DNA of 64,000 nucleotides from Fragum whitleyi. Taxonomy: Eukaryota > Mollusca > Bivalvia > Cardiida > Cardiidae. Below, piece by piece: positions 10,331 to 22,524 of the stretch. The position numbers and the translations under genes were made by a program. Positions within the stretch are counted from its first letter, which is position 1. Every line of letters starts with the position of its first letter. A model generated the notes under the pieces. That model made no database searches. It was not told the DNA's origin and was given only the letters and a program-made list of their open reading frames with translations. The DNA lies in contig OX411543.1 of assembly GCA_948146395.1 (NCBI GenBank), positions 21,182,026 to 21,246,025 on the forward strand, in the 5' to 3' direction.

Positions 10331-13052
10331 CAGTGTTCTCCACAGGCCCTTATGGCGTATTGGCCCCAATACGCCTTCAAGAAATTTAACAGGTTGCCGA
10401 TACACCTTAAGAATGCCAATACACTCAAATTTGATCACCAATTCAGCTTAATTCCTTTTTGAACAAAGGGTCAGAATAAACAATAAAACTGATTGCAGAA
10501 GCGCAATCATTACATAACCGCTTTCTGGGAAGTTGTATACTGTCAATTATACAGTGCACCTAATTGATAAGACCCATACTAATTAGTGATTATCAATTTT
10601 TCCATCACAGTTGGTTAATTTTTTTTGGTTCCGCACTTCTAGTAACAGAAAATAACCAGAGAATAATAGGATGGGTACCAATATGAAAACTGCCAATTCA
10701 ATGTCTGACTCGTTTACCAAAAATTGCCGATTTTTACTGTAATCCACCAGAAACAATGGAAAAAGAACTTCAATTTCACAAATTTCTGCTCAAGCCAAAC
10801 TAGATTTATCCTTATCTTCCAATGTGAATTTTGATTATATTTATTAAACAAAAGATTGGCAAGAATGTTCAGTTTTCACGATCTTTCTACTGCTGAGAAT
10901 TTGAGGGGGTGATAATTATCATAAGCAGTCTGTCTGTTCTAGTTACATTTACCTCAACCTTACTATCAAATTCATATAGACATTCTATCTTCTTTTAGTT
11001 AGAAAATAAAAAGAGTCCTTTATTTATCCTCCACAGGGACACCACTTCTTAACCAGATTTGAACCCTAATATGTCCAACCCAAAACATTTTTTTCCTTTT
11101 TAGCTCACCTGAGCACAAAGGGCTTAAGGTGAGCTATTGTGATCGTACAATGTCCGTCGTCAGTCGTGCGTTGTGCAGCGTCCGTCGTCCACAATTTCTT
11201 TAAACATCTTCTCCTCCTAAACCAGTGGACCAATCTTGATGAAACTTGGCAGGAATGTTCCTTGGGTCAAGTTCTACTAAAGTTGTTCAAATATATGAAA
11301 TCCACCCTAAACTTTCCCTTTACCCCATTTACAAAAAGGGTGAAAATATGAAAATCTTCAAAAATCTTCTTCTCTGAAACCGGAAGTCAGACAACTTTCA
11401 TATTTGGTAGTGGACCTCTACCAAGTTTGTTCATATCAAGACCCTTGGGTCATATTTGGGCTTTGCCCATACGCAACCCTTTTTACAAAGAATCAAAGAG
11501 CGAAAATCTTTAAAAATCTTCTTCTCTGAAACCAGAAGGCAGACAGCTTTCATATTTGGTATGTAGCATCATCTAGTGGGCCTCTACCAAGTTTGTTCAT
11601 ATCAAGACCCTGGGGTCACATTTGGGCTTTGCCCAGGCAAATCCCTTTTAGCTCTTCTGAGCACAAAGGCTTAAAAAAAGGAAAATTCAACAATCTTCTT
11701 CTCTGAAACCAGACGGCAGACAGCTTTCATATTTTGTATGTAGCATCATTTAGTGGACCTCTACCAAGTTTGTTAATGTGAAGACCCTGGTATCATATTT
11801 TGGCTCCACATGGGTGCAACCCTTTTTTCATAGAATGAAAATCTTTAAAAATCTGAAACCAGAGGGCACACAGCTTCCATATTTGGTATGTAGCATTATC
11901 TAGTGGGCCTTACTAAGTCTGTTCATATGAAGACCCTTGGGTCATATTTGGGCTTAATGTGGGCGCATCCCTTTTAGCTCATCTGAGCTTGATGGGTGCA
12001 TCCTTTTTAACATAGAATCAAAGAGTGAAAATGCACATCCTTCTTGCTCTTGGCTGAAAATATTCCATGGTATTGATCCTATGTAGAAATGATCTCCTTT
12101 TTGACATCTGCCTTTTTAATTAATGTGATGTCCAAGGCGTCAAAGAGACTCAGGTGAGCGATCTAGGACCATCATGGTCCTCTTGTTTTTCATTCCAGAA
12201 TTGAAATCAAGATCAATTCTATCATTTCTGAATGAGGTAATAGAAATTGACATGGGAAATAAATATTACAAAAAAAAAAAAAAAAAATGAAAAAAAAAAC
12301 AATGAAAAAAAAACCCTTGTTAAATCAAAGTACTGGAAGTCCTGTGACTGTTTTCTCTAAACAAACTAGTTATCAACTTGTAAATCTGTTAAATGGTTAT
12401 TGTAGAAAAAATAATGCTCTTGGAGATATTTTTTTGAAATCAGATATGGAGAAGGCTTTATTAACATGTTAGAAAATAATTGTAATAGAATCTAGTTTTA
12501 CTAGTCAGAAAAAGGGTCTTTCCTTAATTATAAGACTTTCCAAGGATTTCAAAAATTCCCTATATGTATAAACAAAGACCTAAAAAAGTTGACAATACAT
12601 GGATAGCTGTCCTTGGACCTCTCAAATATATGAGCATAACACAGCCTAAGAGCAGTTGATTTACTGTTACATGACTTTTTAACTTAATTTTCTTAAATAT
12701 TCCAATTTTCTTTATTTCTTTTGAATAGTCTTTTAGAATGTATTTTATCAAAGAGGAGGGATACGAATGGAAGGAGAGAAGGGGGAAAGATTCATTATGC
12801 AGCATTTTATTGATGATTTGGGGGTTTAGGTATTCATGTATTGATGCTGAGTAGGTGTCAAAGAAAACAATAAGTACAAATTAAATCATATATTCAACAA
12901 AAAAGAAGTTCTGATTCACAAAGATAAATAGCCTTATCCGGAGTAAAACCACTGTAAAAATCCTCTATTAATAACAGAAATACAAAGTAATCAGACAATA
13001 TAGCCACACCCATATGCCACTACACCTTCAAAATTTTCTGGGGAGAACCCTT
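10331..13052 (+). mobile_element. CAGTGTTCTCC-ended element, itself interrupted
   Basis: The left end is CAGTGTTCTCCACAGG; the right end inverted reads AAGGGTTCTCCCCAG. Flanks are ATAGG and ATTGG, a possible 5-bp duplication with one mismatch. Near the left end is GGCGTATTGGCCCCAATACGCC, a palindrome. The element holds another mobile element at 11102-12185. The remaining interior has no long frame; an A-rich run lies at 12271-12313. hAT-like by its ends; superfamily not settled. Confidence 0.65.
11102..12185 (+). mobile_element. AGCTCACC-family element (C3), complete
   Basis: It begins AGCTCACCTGAGCACAAAG after a T run, with the palindrome closing at AAGGTGAGCT. Then GTCCGTCGTC runs and core units marked by CATATTTGGTATGTAGCATC and CTACCAAGTTTGTTCATAT (about 190-bp period). 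It ends GGACCATCATGGTCCTCTTG followed by TTTTT. A model copy for the family, nested within 10331-13052. Confidence 0.85.
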
Positions 13053-13545
13053 ATTGGCGTAGCAGTTATAGACTGAAATCTTAAAAAGTATTCTCCTCAC
13101 TAACCAGTGGGCATAATTCAACTAAACTTGGTAGAAAAGTTCTTTGGGTGTTGTGACCCTTCTTTGCATTTATGTTTCTGCTGATCCTTCTTGAAATTGA
13201 ATTTGCAAAATTCTGTTCTGCGCATAAGTATGGGTGTGTCAGGGTGGGGCCTTTTCTCACTAGGAAATTTGTGAACAACATCACATCCTTATCAAAAAAA
13301 CTATTTCAAATGAAACTTTGTCAGAATGTATCTTTGATGACTCATTTCAAACCTTTTCCTTGATATTCTGATCGGACCATAGATATGGGCGTGGCAGGGT
13401 GGGGCCTTTATCACTTTGAATCATTTGAATATCATCTCGGCCACAACAACTTGTCAAATTTGAATGAAACTTTACTTTTATGATACTTGGGTGAGATCCA
13501 CTGGACCAATATACTTCAGACCAGAATACTGGCCCTCTTGTTTTA

Positions 13546-14095
13546 AGCTCACCTGAGCACTAAATGCTCAAGGTTAGCTATTGTGATTGTACAATGTCAT
13601 GTCTGTCATCCATCGTGCGTCGTCCGTCAGTCTTCGTTTGTCATCCATAATTTCTTTAAACATCTTCTCCTCCTGAACCAGTGGGCCAGTCTTGATGAAA
13701 CTTGAAGGGGATGTTCCTTGGGGCAAGCTCTACCAAAATTGTTCAAATAAAAGAAATCCACCCTTAAATTCCCTTTACCATTAACAAAAAGGGTGAAAAA
13801 AGGAAAATCTTCAAAAATCTTCTTCTGTGAAACCAAAAGGCAGACAGCTTGCATATTTAATATGTAGCATCATCTAGTAGACCTTTTCCAAGTTCGTTAT
13901 AACTAGACCTTGGGATCATATTTGGGACCCACCTGGGCGCATCCCTTTTTACATGGAATCAAAGAGCGAAAATCTTTAAAAATCTTCTATTTCTGAAACC
14001 AGAGGACACACAGTTTTCATATTTGGTATGTAGCATCATCTAGTTGACCTCCTCTACCAACTTTGTTCATATAAAGACCCTGGGGTCAAATCTAA
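13546..14095 (+). mobile_element. AGCTCACC-family element (C4), 3' truncated
   Basis: It begins AGCTCACCTGAGCACTAAATG in the T run directly behind the CTTG end of the previous element, consistent with a preference for such T runs. The core is as in C3. It stops after AAGACCCTGGGGTCAAAT with no 3' hairpin. Confidence 0.75.
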
Positions 14096-15061
14096 AGGGA
14101 GCACTATGCATTATGTATGATTAACAGATATTTCAGGACAATTTGCAAATAATATAATTTTCATAACCTTTGATTGTGTTAAGTAATTTCATGCCTTTGA
14201 GCATTGATGTTCAAAGTTTCACACTCCTTGTATTTATGTATATTGCTGGAAGTGTACAAGAATCCTTGGAAATAAAGTTGAAAACATTTTTGAAAGTAAA
14301 GAAAGTGTTTTTGAAAAAGAAATATCTTGCCTTTCCTTAATGATTGCCAAAGCTTATTTGGGAAATATATTAAAAAAAAATCATAATTGAATGGAGATGG
14401 ATGGAAACCCCCTGCAGTTTCCGTGTAGTAAGTGAATTAAAAGCTGGTCGCATACTTTCAAACTGAAAGCATCTCTGTTAACTGATTAACTGCTCAAGAA
14501 ATGAACTATTGGTTATTGACTTAGGGCATAATGAGACAGCAGGAGCTTGTCTAGAGTACGAGAGACAATTTTCTCCAGACGACACTCAGCTGTGTACGGA
14601 ATAATATGAGAATTTTGTTCCTTTACGGGTTCTAATGGATCATCATGACAATAATTTCAATAAATACACAAAGATTTTTTCATAGGAGAATATTATCAGG
14701 CATATAGGTGACTGTGTGTTAATGATAGCATTATATGTGTTTTTATCCTGACACTGTTTTAGACAAAGGTGTGGGATCGCTCTTGTGATGCCAATGTGGT
14801 AATATTTTCAGTTAAATGGTTGGACAATACCATATTTGCACATTTATCATAAAACTTGTTTAATTCTGATTTCAACTGATAAACAATGGATTTGTTCTTT
14901 TGCTTCACAAAATGGTGAGTAGATCTAGTTGTAATTAGAATTTTGATGAGTATAGCAGTCAAGTACATTTTTCTTCGCTACTTGTGTGTGGACAAATAAA
15001 TTGAGGACAAATCTTGGAATGGAACTTGATAAGAGATTAATCAGCCAAATGGTTGTATAAA
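14096..15061. other. Intronic stretch, nothing recognised
   Basis: No exon, hairpin or known repeat found. Both strands carry only short chance frames. Confidence 0.5.
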
Positions 15062-15252
15062 AAGGTAGAAAATATTGTTTTCAATGAAGAAAATCCTGGA
15101 TTTCAGCATTTTCTTCTTTAAGAACAATAATTTCTATTATTTATCCATTCCCTTTTTTCGCGGGGAAGTTCATGTTGATCCTGAACAAGTAGATGATCAT
15201 GTTTCACTTGTCCAGGGACAAATGCATAAAATTTGTTTTTCCACATCCCTGA
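15062..15252 (-). mobile_element. CAGGGGTGTGGAA-type MITE remnant, reverse orientation
   Basis: It shares the internal hairpin (TGAAGAAAATCC ... CAGCATTTTCTTC) and GTTGATCCTGAACAAGT with the full copies. It ends TTTTTCCACATCCCTGAG, the terminal end with changes. The other end is lost. Confidence 0.65.
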
Positions 15253-15430
15253 GTATAGCCTTCATCAGAGGTACACTTGAATCTATAGGAAAAGCAACTG
15301 CATCATTAGGAACATTGCTCAGACTTTTCTGTAAGCTTGAAAGTGCCTCGGATGTAATTGTAGTAACTGGGTAATTTTCAGGTAAGTTGTTTTCTGGTTG
15401 CACATAGGTCAAATCACTTGAAGAAAACAC
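15253..15430 (-). pseudogene. Possible coding remnant, function unknown
   Basis: The minus strand reads an open frame of balanced composition containing VQPENNLPENYPVTTITSEA and NVPNDAVAFPIDSS before running into the neighbouring MITE remnant. Unlike most frames here it is not low-complexity and does not recur. It could be a gene fragment, an exon of an overlapping minus-strand gene, a captured transposon piece, or chance. I do not recognise a family. Confidence 0.25.
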
Positions 15431-15440
15431 ATTTTCTCAA

Positions 15441-16505
15441 TGCCTTCTCAATGCCTGTGGACATTATCTTGGCATGATTATAATTTGATCACAAAATGCA
15501 GAAAACACTGAGTTTGTTATCAAATTATAGCATGCCTAAGTTTATTCTTGCTTTGATTTTGTTTATGCAATGTCATCATCCTCAGTGGAATCATTGATGT
15601 TTGTGACGTCTTGCAAAACCACATGAGAAATGTTTCTTCAAACCCCAATACAAGGTATGTTGACTTTTCATGAGATCATTTCATAATTTGCTATGACAAA
15701 CACTGCAGACATGAGACACTTAAGCTCTAATAAAACAGAATGACTTGTGATTGCGTATAAAAGTCCAATTTGAAATAGTCATTTGTAGATGTTTATAGGA
15801 CAATTAGCTATGATTATTGTACATTTTGTCACAATTCATCATGGTTTACTTAGTTGATTTATTGTTATTTCATTTTTCCACATTTATTGTTATTGACTTA
15901 TGTAAATTGAAGCACACCACATGATGATAGCACTGTAGTGTTTTCCATTAATTTTGTCCAAGAGACAGTTGTAACCATTAAGGGCTCAGCTTCAGGAAAG
16001 AATTTGAGACTATCCCAAACAGCCTCCAATTCTTTTCCTAACTGAAATTAACCCATAGAATGTCCATGATATGCAAATTAGTTCATCAGGTATTGCGAGT
16101 CCTTAACTTAAGCATAACGTGTCAAACCCTGAATACTATTTTTCAAAAGTTCAACTCATTGATGATCATTGACTCATGTGAATTAGGACACAAGCAGAAC
16201 TAGTCTGTAGTACGCAAGAAACAGACAGCCATGAAATAGGATAATAACACTGTTGTGTTTTACAAAGATTTCCATTCATCTTGTCCACAACTCGCTGTGA
16301 CAATAATTTCAATTATCTGATGGAGTGTATTGGGGAAAATTGCAGACTTTTTGTCTGGGAATGTTGTGTTTACTGTTTGTAATAATAGACATTTGACACG
16401 TTCTAGTGTCTGTGCTGCTCACATAACTTTCATGACTTGATTGACATTGTGGCATAGACTGGCCTTAAATGTTTTTGTTTGCATTTTAAGAAAAAAATTT
16501 TGTTT
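15441..16505. other. Intronic stretch, weak internal similarity only
   Basis: No exon seen. Two places, about 15930-15965 and 16245-16300, share CACTGT-GTGTTTT and CCATT-AT-TTGTCCA wording, suggesting an old duplication of about 330 bp. Confidence 0.4.
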
Positions 16506-17345
16506 ATGCTTCCCAAAGGGAGAGCATATAGCCGCCGCTTTGTCTGTCCGTCCATCCCCACCTATTTCTCCATAACCCTTGGGCCAAATCAAATGAAACT
16601 TACCATGTGAACTTCCTATGATATGGTGTTTATGCATCTGTGACAGTTTTTGGATTTGAGGCCTCGCACAGGAAAAGGGGACTTAGGGTAAAAAACAGTT
16701 CTTCCCAAATTTCTCTTAGTCTCACATTCAGAATTTAGTTAAATTTCATATTTGAGTAGTAAATCAGATGCCCTTTACTATAAACAATTTGAAATTGACG
16801 TAAAAAAAAAATATATCATGGAAAAAGGGGGCTAAATGTTTGTTACCTTTACGTTAGTGTGTAAAATACAGTTATTCCTTCCGTCTGTCCGTCCCCACCT
16901 ATTTCTCCATAACCCTTGGGCCAAATCAAATGAAACTTACCATGTGAACTTCCTATGATATAGTGTTGATGCATCTGTGACAGTTTCTGGATTTGAGGCC
17001 TCGTCACAGGAAAAGGGGACTTGGGGTAAAAAAACAGATTTCCCCAAATATCTCCAAGTCTAATAGTCAGAATTTAGTGAAATTTCATATTTGAGAAGCA
17101 AATCAGATGCCCTTTACTACAAACAATTTGAAATTAACATAAAATAATATATCATGGAAAAAGGGGTTAAATGTTTGTTTCATTTATGTTACCGTGTAAA
17201 ATACAGTTATTCTTTCATTTCTCCTAGTCTTATGCTCAGAATTTGATGAAATTTCACATTTGAGTAGCAAATCAGATGCCCTTTTCCATAAACTATTTGA
17301 AATTTGTGTCTAAAAATATGTCATGCAAGAAGGGGGTTTAATGTT
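16506..17345 (+). mobile_element. ATGCTTCCC-family element with 5' palindrome
   Basis: It begins ATGCTTCCCAAAGGGAGAGC after TTT; the arms TGCTTCCC and GGGAGAGCA pair. Then GTCTGTCCGTCC and a repeated core unit of about 340 bp (CCACCTATTTCTCCATAACC at both 16559 and 16894; CAAATCAGATGCCCTTT three times). Same plan as the AGCTCC and AGCTCACC families, with unrelated sequence. Confidence 0.75.
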
Positions 17346-17359
17346 TGTTACCTTTATGT

Positions 17360-17960
17360 AAGCTGTATAAGGTAACACCTTATTTGAGTCCTTGCAATCT
17401 GACCACAGAGCATATCTCCCAAAGTATAATAGCTATCAACTTGAAACTTTATGGGTGGACAAGTGCAGTGCACAAGAAGTACAACTCTTGCTTGCATAGT
17501 TTTTTAGTTATTGCACTTTGTTACTTTTGTTACTTAGATTATGTCTGGAGCATATCTCCTATAGTATAATAGCTATCAGCTTGAAGCTTTTTGGGTGTAT
17601 AGATCTCATGGAGAAGAAGTGCCATGCACAAGAACTACAACTCCTGCTTGCATAATTTTGGAGTAATTGCCCTTTGTTATTTTTGATACTTAGATATTGT
17701 TCGGAGCACATCTCCTATAGTATAATAGCTATCAGCTTGAAACTTTTTGGGTGTATAGATCTCATGGAGGACAAGTGCAAGAACTACAACTCTTGCTTGC
17801 ATAATTTTGGATTTATTGCCCTTTGTTATTTTTAATACTTAGGTTTTAGGTAAATCTCTGACAGTACAAAAGAATCTTTAATCTATTAGGCTTCAGTTTA
17901 CTATCAAGCTTTCGTGGTAGGGGATGTCCATGTCCAACATTGCTCTTGTCTTTGTGACAA
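17360..17960 (+). mobile_element. ATCCCCC-family element, 5' truncated
   Basis: The core unit is marked by AGCATATCTCC, AGTATAATAGCTATCA, CTTGAAACTTT and TTATTGCCCTTTGTTA (three units of about 160-175 bp). The 3' part TAGGCTTCAGTTTACTATCAAGC then CATTGCTCTTG followed by T matches the end of the full copy at 53599-54553. Confidence 0.78.
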
Positions 17961-18392
17961 TACCTTATTCGGGGAGCATAATCCGTCTCTGACGGCTTTT
18001 GTTGAAGTTCTATTACATGCCTCTTTAATCCAAGTTCATTTTTACAAGTGGTGAACAGAGACAGGGGACTTAATTGTAAAGATTTAATTCCCTTTGAAAA
18101 AAATACTGTAAAGAAAAGTCTAGCGGACATTCTAATCCTGGCCCTGTTTTTAGGATAACGAAACATTTGTAAGCTATTTTAAGTGATGCCCCACTTTCCA
18201 GGTAAGATATATGCCAGGGATGTTATAAAAACTTGCAGAAAAACATTCTCAATTATTTAATCAACCTTAGAAAAGCCATGTGATGACCGTTTATTATGTA
18301 AATCGATGTACAAAAAGTCTCATTAAAAATTTATGCTTCAATTTTCCGTGAAATGATATTATGATGAATCTTAAAATGATGTGTTTTTATTA

Positions 18393-19310
18393 GGTGACCT
18401 GAGCACGAAGTGCTCAAGGGAGCTATTGTGATCTATCAATGTCCGGCGTCCGTCTGTCTGTCCGTCACGGCGTCAACAATGTCTTTAAACAACATCTCCT
18501 AAACTATTGAGTCAAAATTAAACAAACTTGGCAGAAATATTCCTTGGGTGGTCCCTTGTAATAATTGCTAAAATGGAAAGAATCAGTGCCATATCACTGG
18601 AAAAGGGACCTTTATGACGATTTTCTTGTCTACACTCTAGAAGCCACAAATAAGGTCCAATCATCATGAAACTTTGTCAGAATGTTTGTTAGGTCATGAG
18701 GATGAACTCTATTGAAAATGGGAAGGATATGTGCCATATCACGGGAAAAGTGGCCTTATTGACAATTTTATTTGTTTACACTCTAGTGGCCACAAATAAG
18801 GTCCAATCATCATGAAACTTGGTCAGAATGTTTGCCAGGTCACAAGGATGAATCCTATGGAAAATGGGAAGGATTCGTGACTTATCATGGGAAAAGGGAC
18901 CTTAATGACAATTTTCTTGTTTACACTCTAGTTGCCACAAATATGGTCCAATCATCGTGAAATTTTGTCAGAATGTTTGTTAGGTCAAGAGGATGATTTC
19001 TATTAAAAATAGGAAGGATCCATGCCATATCATGGGAAAAGGGGCCTTAATAACAATATTATTTGTTTACACTCTAGTGGCCACAAATATGTTCCAATCT
19101 TCATGAAACTTGGTCAGAATGTTTGTCAGGTCTCAAGGATGAACCCTATTGGAAATGAATAGGATCTGTGCCATATTACAGGAAAAGGGGCTTTAATGAC
19201 AATTTTTTTGTTTACTCCTTTAAAGCCACAAATATAGTCCAATCATCATGAAACTTGGTCAGAATCTTTGTTAGGTCATGAGGATGAACTCCTTTGAAAA
19301 TGGGAAGGAA
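18393..19310 (+). mobile_element. AGCTCACC-family element (C5), 3' truncated
   Basis: It begins AGGTGACCTGAGCACGAAG, with the palindrome closing at GCTCAAGGGAGCT. GTCCGTCTGTCTGTCCGTC follows, then four core units of about 170 bp marked by ACACTCTAG-GGCCACAAAT and AATCATCATGAAACTTGG. It ends without the 3' hairpin. Confidence 0.8.
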
Positions 19311-19670
19311 ATATCTAACAAGGTTGAGGGATTTGATTATTGTCGAGGCTCTGTCGAGACAATGTTCAATTCACACAACCAAGTTAGACAATTTTTCATA
19401 CAATACTCTAAGTATGTATTATATTTATCTTTATAGCCTCTATTTGCCTTATTTCTTTGATGTTTCTAACAGAAATGAAAGTTTCTAAAAATAACTGCAT
19501 ATGTCATTGTTGTGAAAAAATCCATGTGATATAAAAAATATCATATGTGATGTTATCACATGGATATTTGTATAGTTATAAGATAAAAAAGGCATTGAAT
19601 TCATAATTGATATTTAGATTTGTCATTCTGATATGAGTCTAAGGGTTGCACGTATTGAAATTGTTGGTAA

Positions 19671-19905
19671 TGTCATGCACTGGCTTAAATGCTAGTTAAA
19701 AGTCACAAAAATGTCATCCATAGGCGAAAATGCTAGTTAAAAGTCACAAAAATGTCATGCACTGGCTTAAATGCTAGTTTAAAGTCACAAAAATGTCATG
19801 CACAGGCTTATATGCTAGTCAAAAGTCACAAAAATGTCATGCACAGGCTTATATGCTAGTCAAAAGTCACAAAAATGTCATGCACAGGCTTAATTGCGAG
19901 TTCAG
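19671..19905 (+). repeat. 41-bp minisatellite, about 5.5 units
   Basis: GCTAG recurs at 19691, 19732, 19773, 19814 and 19855, with a variant at 19896: an exact 41-bp period. The unit contains AGTCACAAAAATGTCATGCA. There are no spacers, so it is not a CRISPR-like array. Confidence 0.92.
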
Positions 19906-20162
19906 AATCACAAAGATGTAATTTCTGTGAAATGTCATTATGTGCTAACATAATGGCACTCTTAGCGGTTTCTTAAGGACAAATGAACAACAGATCAGCC
20001 TCTCTACAGAATAAGGCAACTTAATTATCTAATAACTGAAAAATGATCATGGAAAATTCCAGGAATTTTAATTCATTTGAGACTTCTATCTATGGTAACA
20101 AAATCAGTTTACAAGTAAATTTAAAGTTTCTCAAGTGGCTTGCAGAGAAGTAGACTTTAATT

Positions 20163-20470
20163 CAACTTAACCATAATCATGCTGACCCCGGAATATTCCT
20201 GCTTGGGTAGGAGGTATAGACAAAGATTAGTGTGAATATATATAGATGGCTCAGCACGGAACAGTTGTAACTCAACAGTTTCACACTGAGCCAATGATGT
20301 GTGGTCTGATCTTAACCACCTGATTTTCCTTTTTAAACCTGAAGAGTTTAAAGAATTCTTTTTTTTCAAAATAAATAGCAACTCAAAATTACTGCACTCA
20401 GTGCTTTCAGAACTTTGATTTTTATGCAGTTTTGTCAAAGTTTTCATATCCAGCATGAAAATGGTTAAGT
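20163..20470 (+). mobile_element. 240-bp TTAACCC MITE carrying a 75-bp hairpin MITE
   Basis: Ends CTTAACCATAATCATGCTGA and CAGCATGAAAATGGTTAAG. Middle motifs GGAATATTCCTGCTT and TGATCTTAACCACCTG are as in other copies, but they are interrupted by the hairpin at 20245-20293. The 99-residue minus frame here is repeat sequence. Confidence 0.75.
20245..20293. mobile_element. 75-bp hairpin MITE, copy 3, shortened
   Basis: Arms GATGGCTCAGCACGGAACAG and CAGTTTCACACTGAGCCA remain. The TATAGG-containing loop region is missing on one side. Confidence 0.75.
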
Positions 20471-20890
20471 TGTCTGAGGGATTCCTTTGAAATTTTGTGA
20501 AATATAGTTGAAGGACTTGTGAAATCCCATATTAAAGTATCTTATAATTATGTGACATAGATCCAACTTCATTGCCATATTTTTCATAAACTCCAGGGGG
20601 GTGGGATGTTCAAGGCCCCTTGACCCCACCCATGGATCCACATATAGAACAGTATCAAAACTTTTTGCCTTGTCCCAATTTAATAAGTCTAGAATAGTTA
20701 TTCTACCTTACTATAGATATTATGCTGTGCTAATTATTAGACTATTAGGCTTGGGATGACCTCTGTAGAGCTCTATCTCTTCTTGAATAATTTGTTTCGT
20801 ATAGTTCTAGATGGTCATTTTTGTGTGGTTATTTCATCATGTATTTATTATGAAGCAAGTAAACTTGCCCATACAGAAAGAAAAGCAAGG

Positions 20891-21119
20891 TTAACCCTTT
20901 GCCGTTTAATCCCTGCTTTTTACGTGCCTGTGATTTAATGATTAATAAAACATTGTGAATAAAGAAGAAATTGCTTCTGACAAGCAATTTCTTCTTTTTC
21001 CACACCATTTTCTACCCTACTGGATGGTTATTTTTCAAATTAAATTCACTTTTAATTTTCGTCTGCAAAACCTTTAAATTTGGACGGGTCCAAAATTTGG
21101 TAAAACAGGAAAGGGTTAA
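20891..21119 (-). mobile_element. 230-bp TTAACCCTTT MITE, copy 1
   Basis: Ends TTAACCCTTTGCCGTTTAA and the inverse of TTAACCCTTTCCTGTTTTAC. The centre has a perfect hairpin GAAATTGCTTCTGACAAGCA with its arms extended by AAGAA/TTCTT. Direct-orientation copies at 24281-24510 and 26840-27068. Confidence 0.88.
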
Positions 21120-21182
21120 ATAAGTATATATTGCCCTGCTGACCATGTCTATTTATTGTCAATTTCTATTAAGCTACAGTTT

Positions 21183-21338
21183 TTAAGGTAGTGGACCCGT
21201 AATAGTTTTGCCACATCTCAGAAGTAATGATCTTTAACATTGTAAAACGAGGTTTCCTAATGATTTTCATTAGGAAACCTCCATTAACATTGTGAAAGAA
21301 TATGTCCAAATGTTGCGGAACTATTACATGTCCACATT
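21183..21338. mobile_element. 160-bp fold-back MITE, copy 1
   Basis: Ends TTAAGGTAGTGGACCCGTAA and ACTATTACATGTCCAC, with the centre AGGTTTCCTAATGA / TCATTAGGAAACCT palindromic. The second copy lies at 22112-22275. Confidence 0.82.
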
Positions 21339-22111
21339 ATTGTAAATGAACCCTTTATTGTTAAAACTCATTAGAATGGTCTCAAAGAGATAATTCTGTT
21401 GAATTTTAACAACATATGATTATTGCGAAAATTGCAATAACATACACAATCAAAGTTGTGTTTCTTATATGAAAACAAAACATGTACCAAGCCACCATTC
21501 TCTTTAACAACCAATTTTTAGTGGCGAAGTAAGCTTTTCACAATCTTACTGTACTTTGGTTATTTCACTGGTATTTCAGTGAAATAACCATATGATGATC
21601 CACTGAATAATCTTAAAATCCACAGGAAAGTTTTGAAGAAAAAGTAATATTGATAAAATAAAATAAGACCGTAAAAACATCTTGACATTTAACAAAAAGT
21701 AATTAACCTGTGATTTTATATTTCAATAAGAAAAATACTCATATTATTTGATATTTTCCAAATGTCGTGATTAGACAAACTTTCATGTTTCAATAAGGAA
21801 AATACTGACATTATGAAAGTCATGATTAGATGAACTTTCATATTTTGAAAATAACATCATAAAAAACAGATTTCTGAGCACATTAAAGAAATATCAACAA
21901 CTTGATTCTGTAGGTTTACAAATGTCTTTTTTCCACTGAAAGTGATTATTAGGTTTCCCTGAAAATCTGGGAAAACCAATTTTCATTAAAGAAATGCTGC
22001 TAAGGCAAATGTCAAATTTTCTCATTAGAGCCTCTGAAATAAGAAACCAATCAAGCTGTGACATTTTTGAACATTTTTTGTGTTCTCTTGCCACTTCTGT
22101 TATGTTAAACC
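21339..22111. other. Sequence between two fold-back MITEs, with one perfect small hairpin
   Basis: GGTTATTTCACTGG followed by TATTTCAGTGAAATAACC at 21557-21589 forms a hairpin with a 14-bp GGTTATTTCACTG arm. TTTCATGTTTCAATAAGAAAAATACT-like wording recurs at 21720 and 21785, a short local duplication. No exon seen. Confidence 0.55.
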
Positions 22112-22275
22112 TTAAGGTAGTGGAACCTTTATACAAAGCAACATTTCGGCACTCATGAACTTTCACAATTTTGACCAAGGTTTCCTAATGAGAATCATTT
22201 GGAAACCTAGGTTAACACTGTTTAAGTTCATTACTTCTGAAATGTTGCGGAACTATTACAGGTCCACTACCTTAA
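22112..22275. mobile_element. 160-bp fold-back MITE, copy 2
   Basis: Ends TTAAGGTAGTGGAACC and GGTCCACTACCTTAA, inner arms CAACATTTCGGCAC and TGTTGCGGAAC, centre AGGTTTCCTAATGA / TCATTTGGAAACCT. A decayed 240-bp MITE end (TTAACATGCTGAACTTGGAA) follows at 22272-22365. Confidence 0.82.
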
Positions 22276-22524
22276 CATGCTGAACTTGGAATATTCTTGC
22301 TATTGCTGGAGGTACTGACAAAAATCAGCCTCCAAATACGCGCAGTCTGATCTACTGTATACCTTTCATGTTTTTAGCTCTCCTGACCTTTCTCTTGACA
22401 GAAGTTCAGAAGAGCTATATTAGTATGACTCCTCAAGCAAAACTTGTGGAGATTCATGTGCATAACACGCTAACATTGTATATATCTGTTAATACAACCC
22501 TCAGATATATTTCTGTGATATATA

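Larger units (their letters stand above)
10090..13540 (+). mobile_element. AGCTCC-family element (A6) interrupted by a 2.7-kb insertion
   Basis: The left part (10090-10330) has TTTCAACTAAACTTGGC and GTTCCTTGGGTGACCC. The right part (13053-13540) resumes with the expected next motif (GGCGTAGCAG, TATGGGCGTGGCAGGGTGG) and ends TACTGGCCCTCTTG followed by TTTT. The 5' palindrome is missing, so the left edge is approximate. Confidence 0.65.

Noticed and set aside
19671..19905. Possible CRISPR-like array
   Set aside because: 41-bp units are head to tail without unique spacers, in a eukaryotic intron; an ordinary minisatellite.
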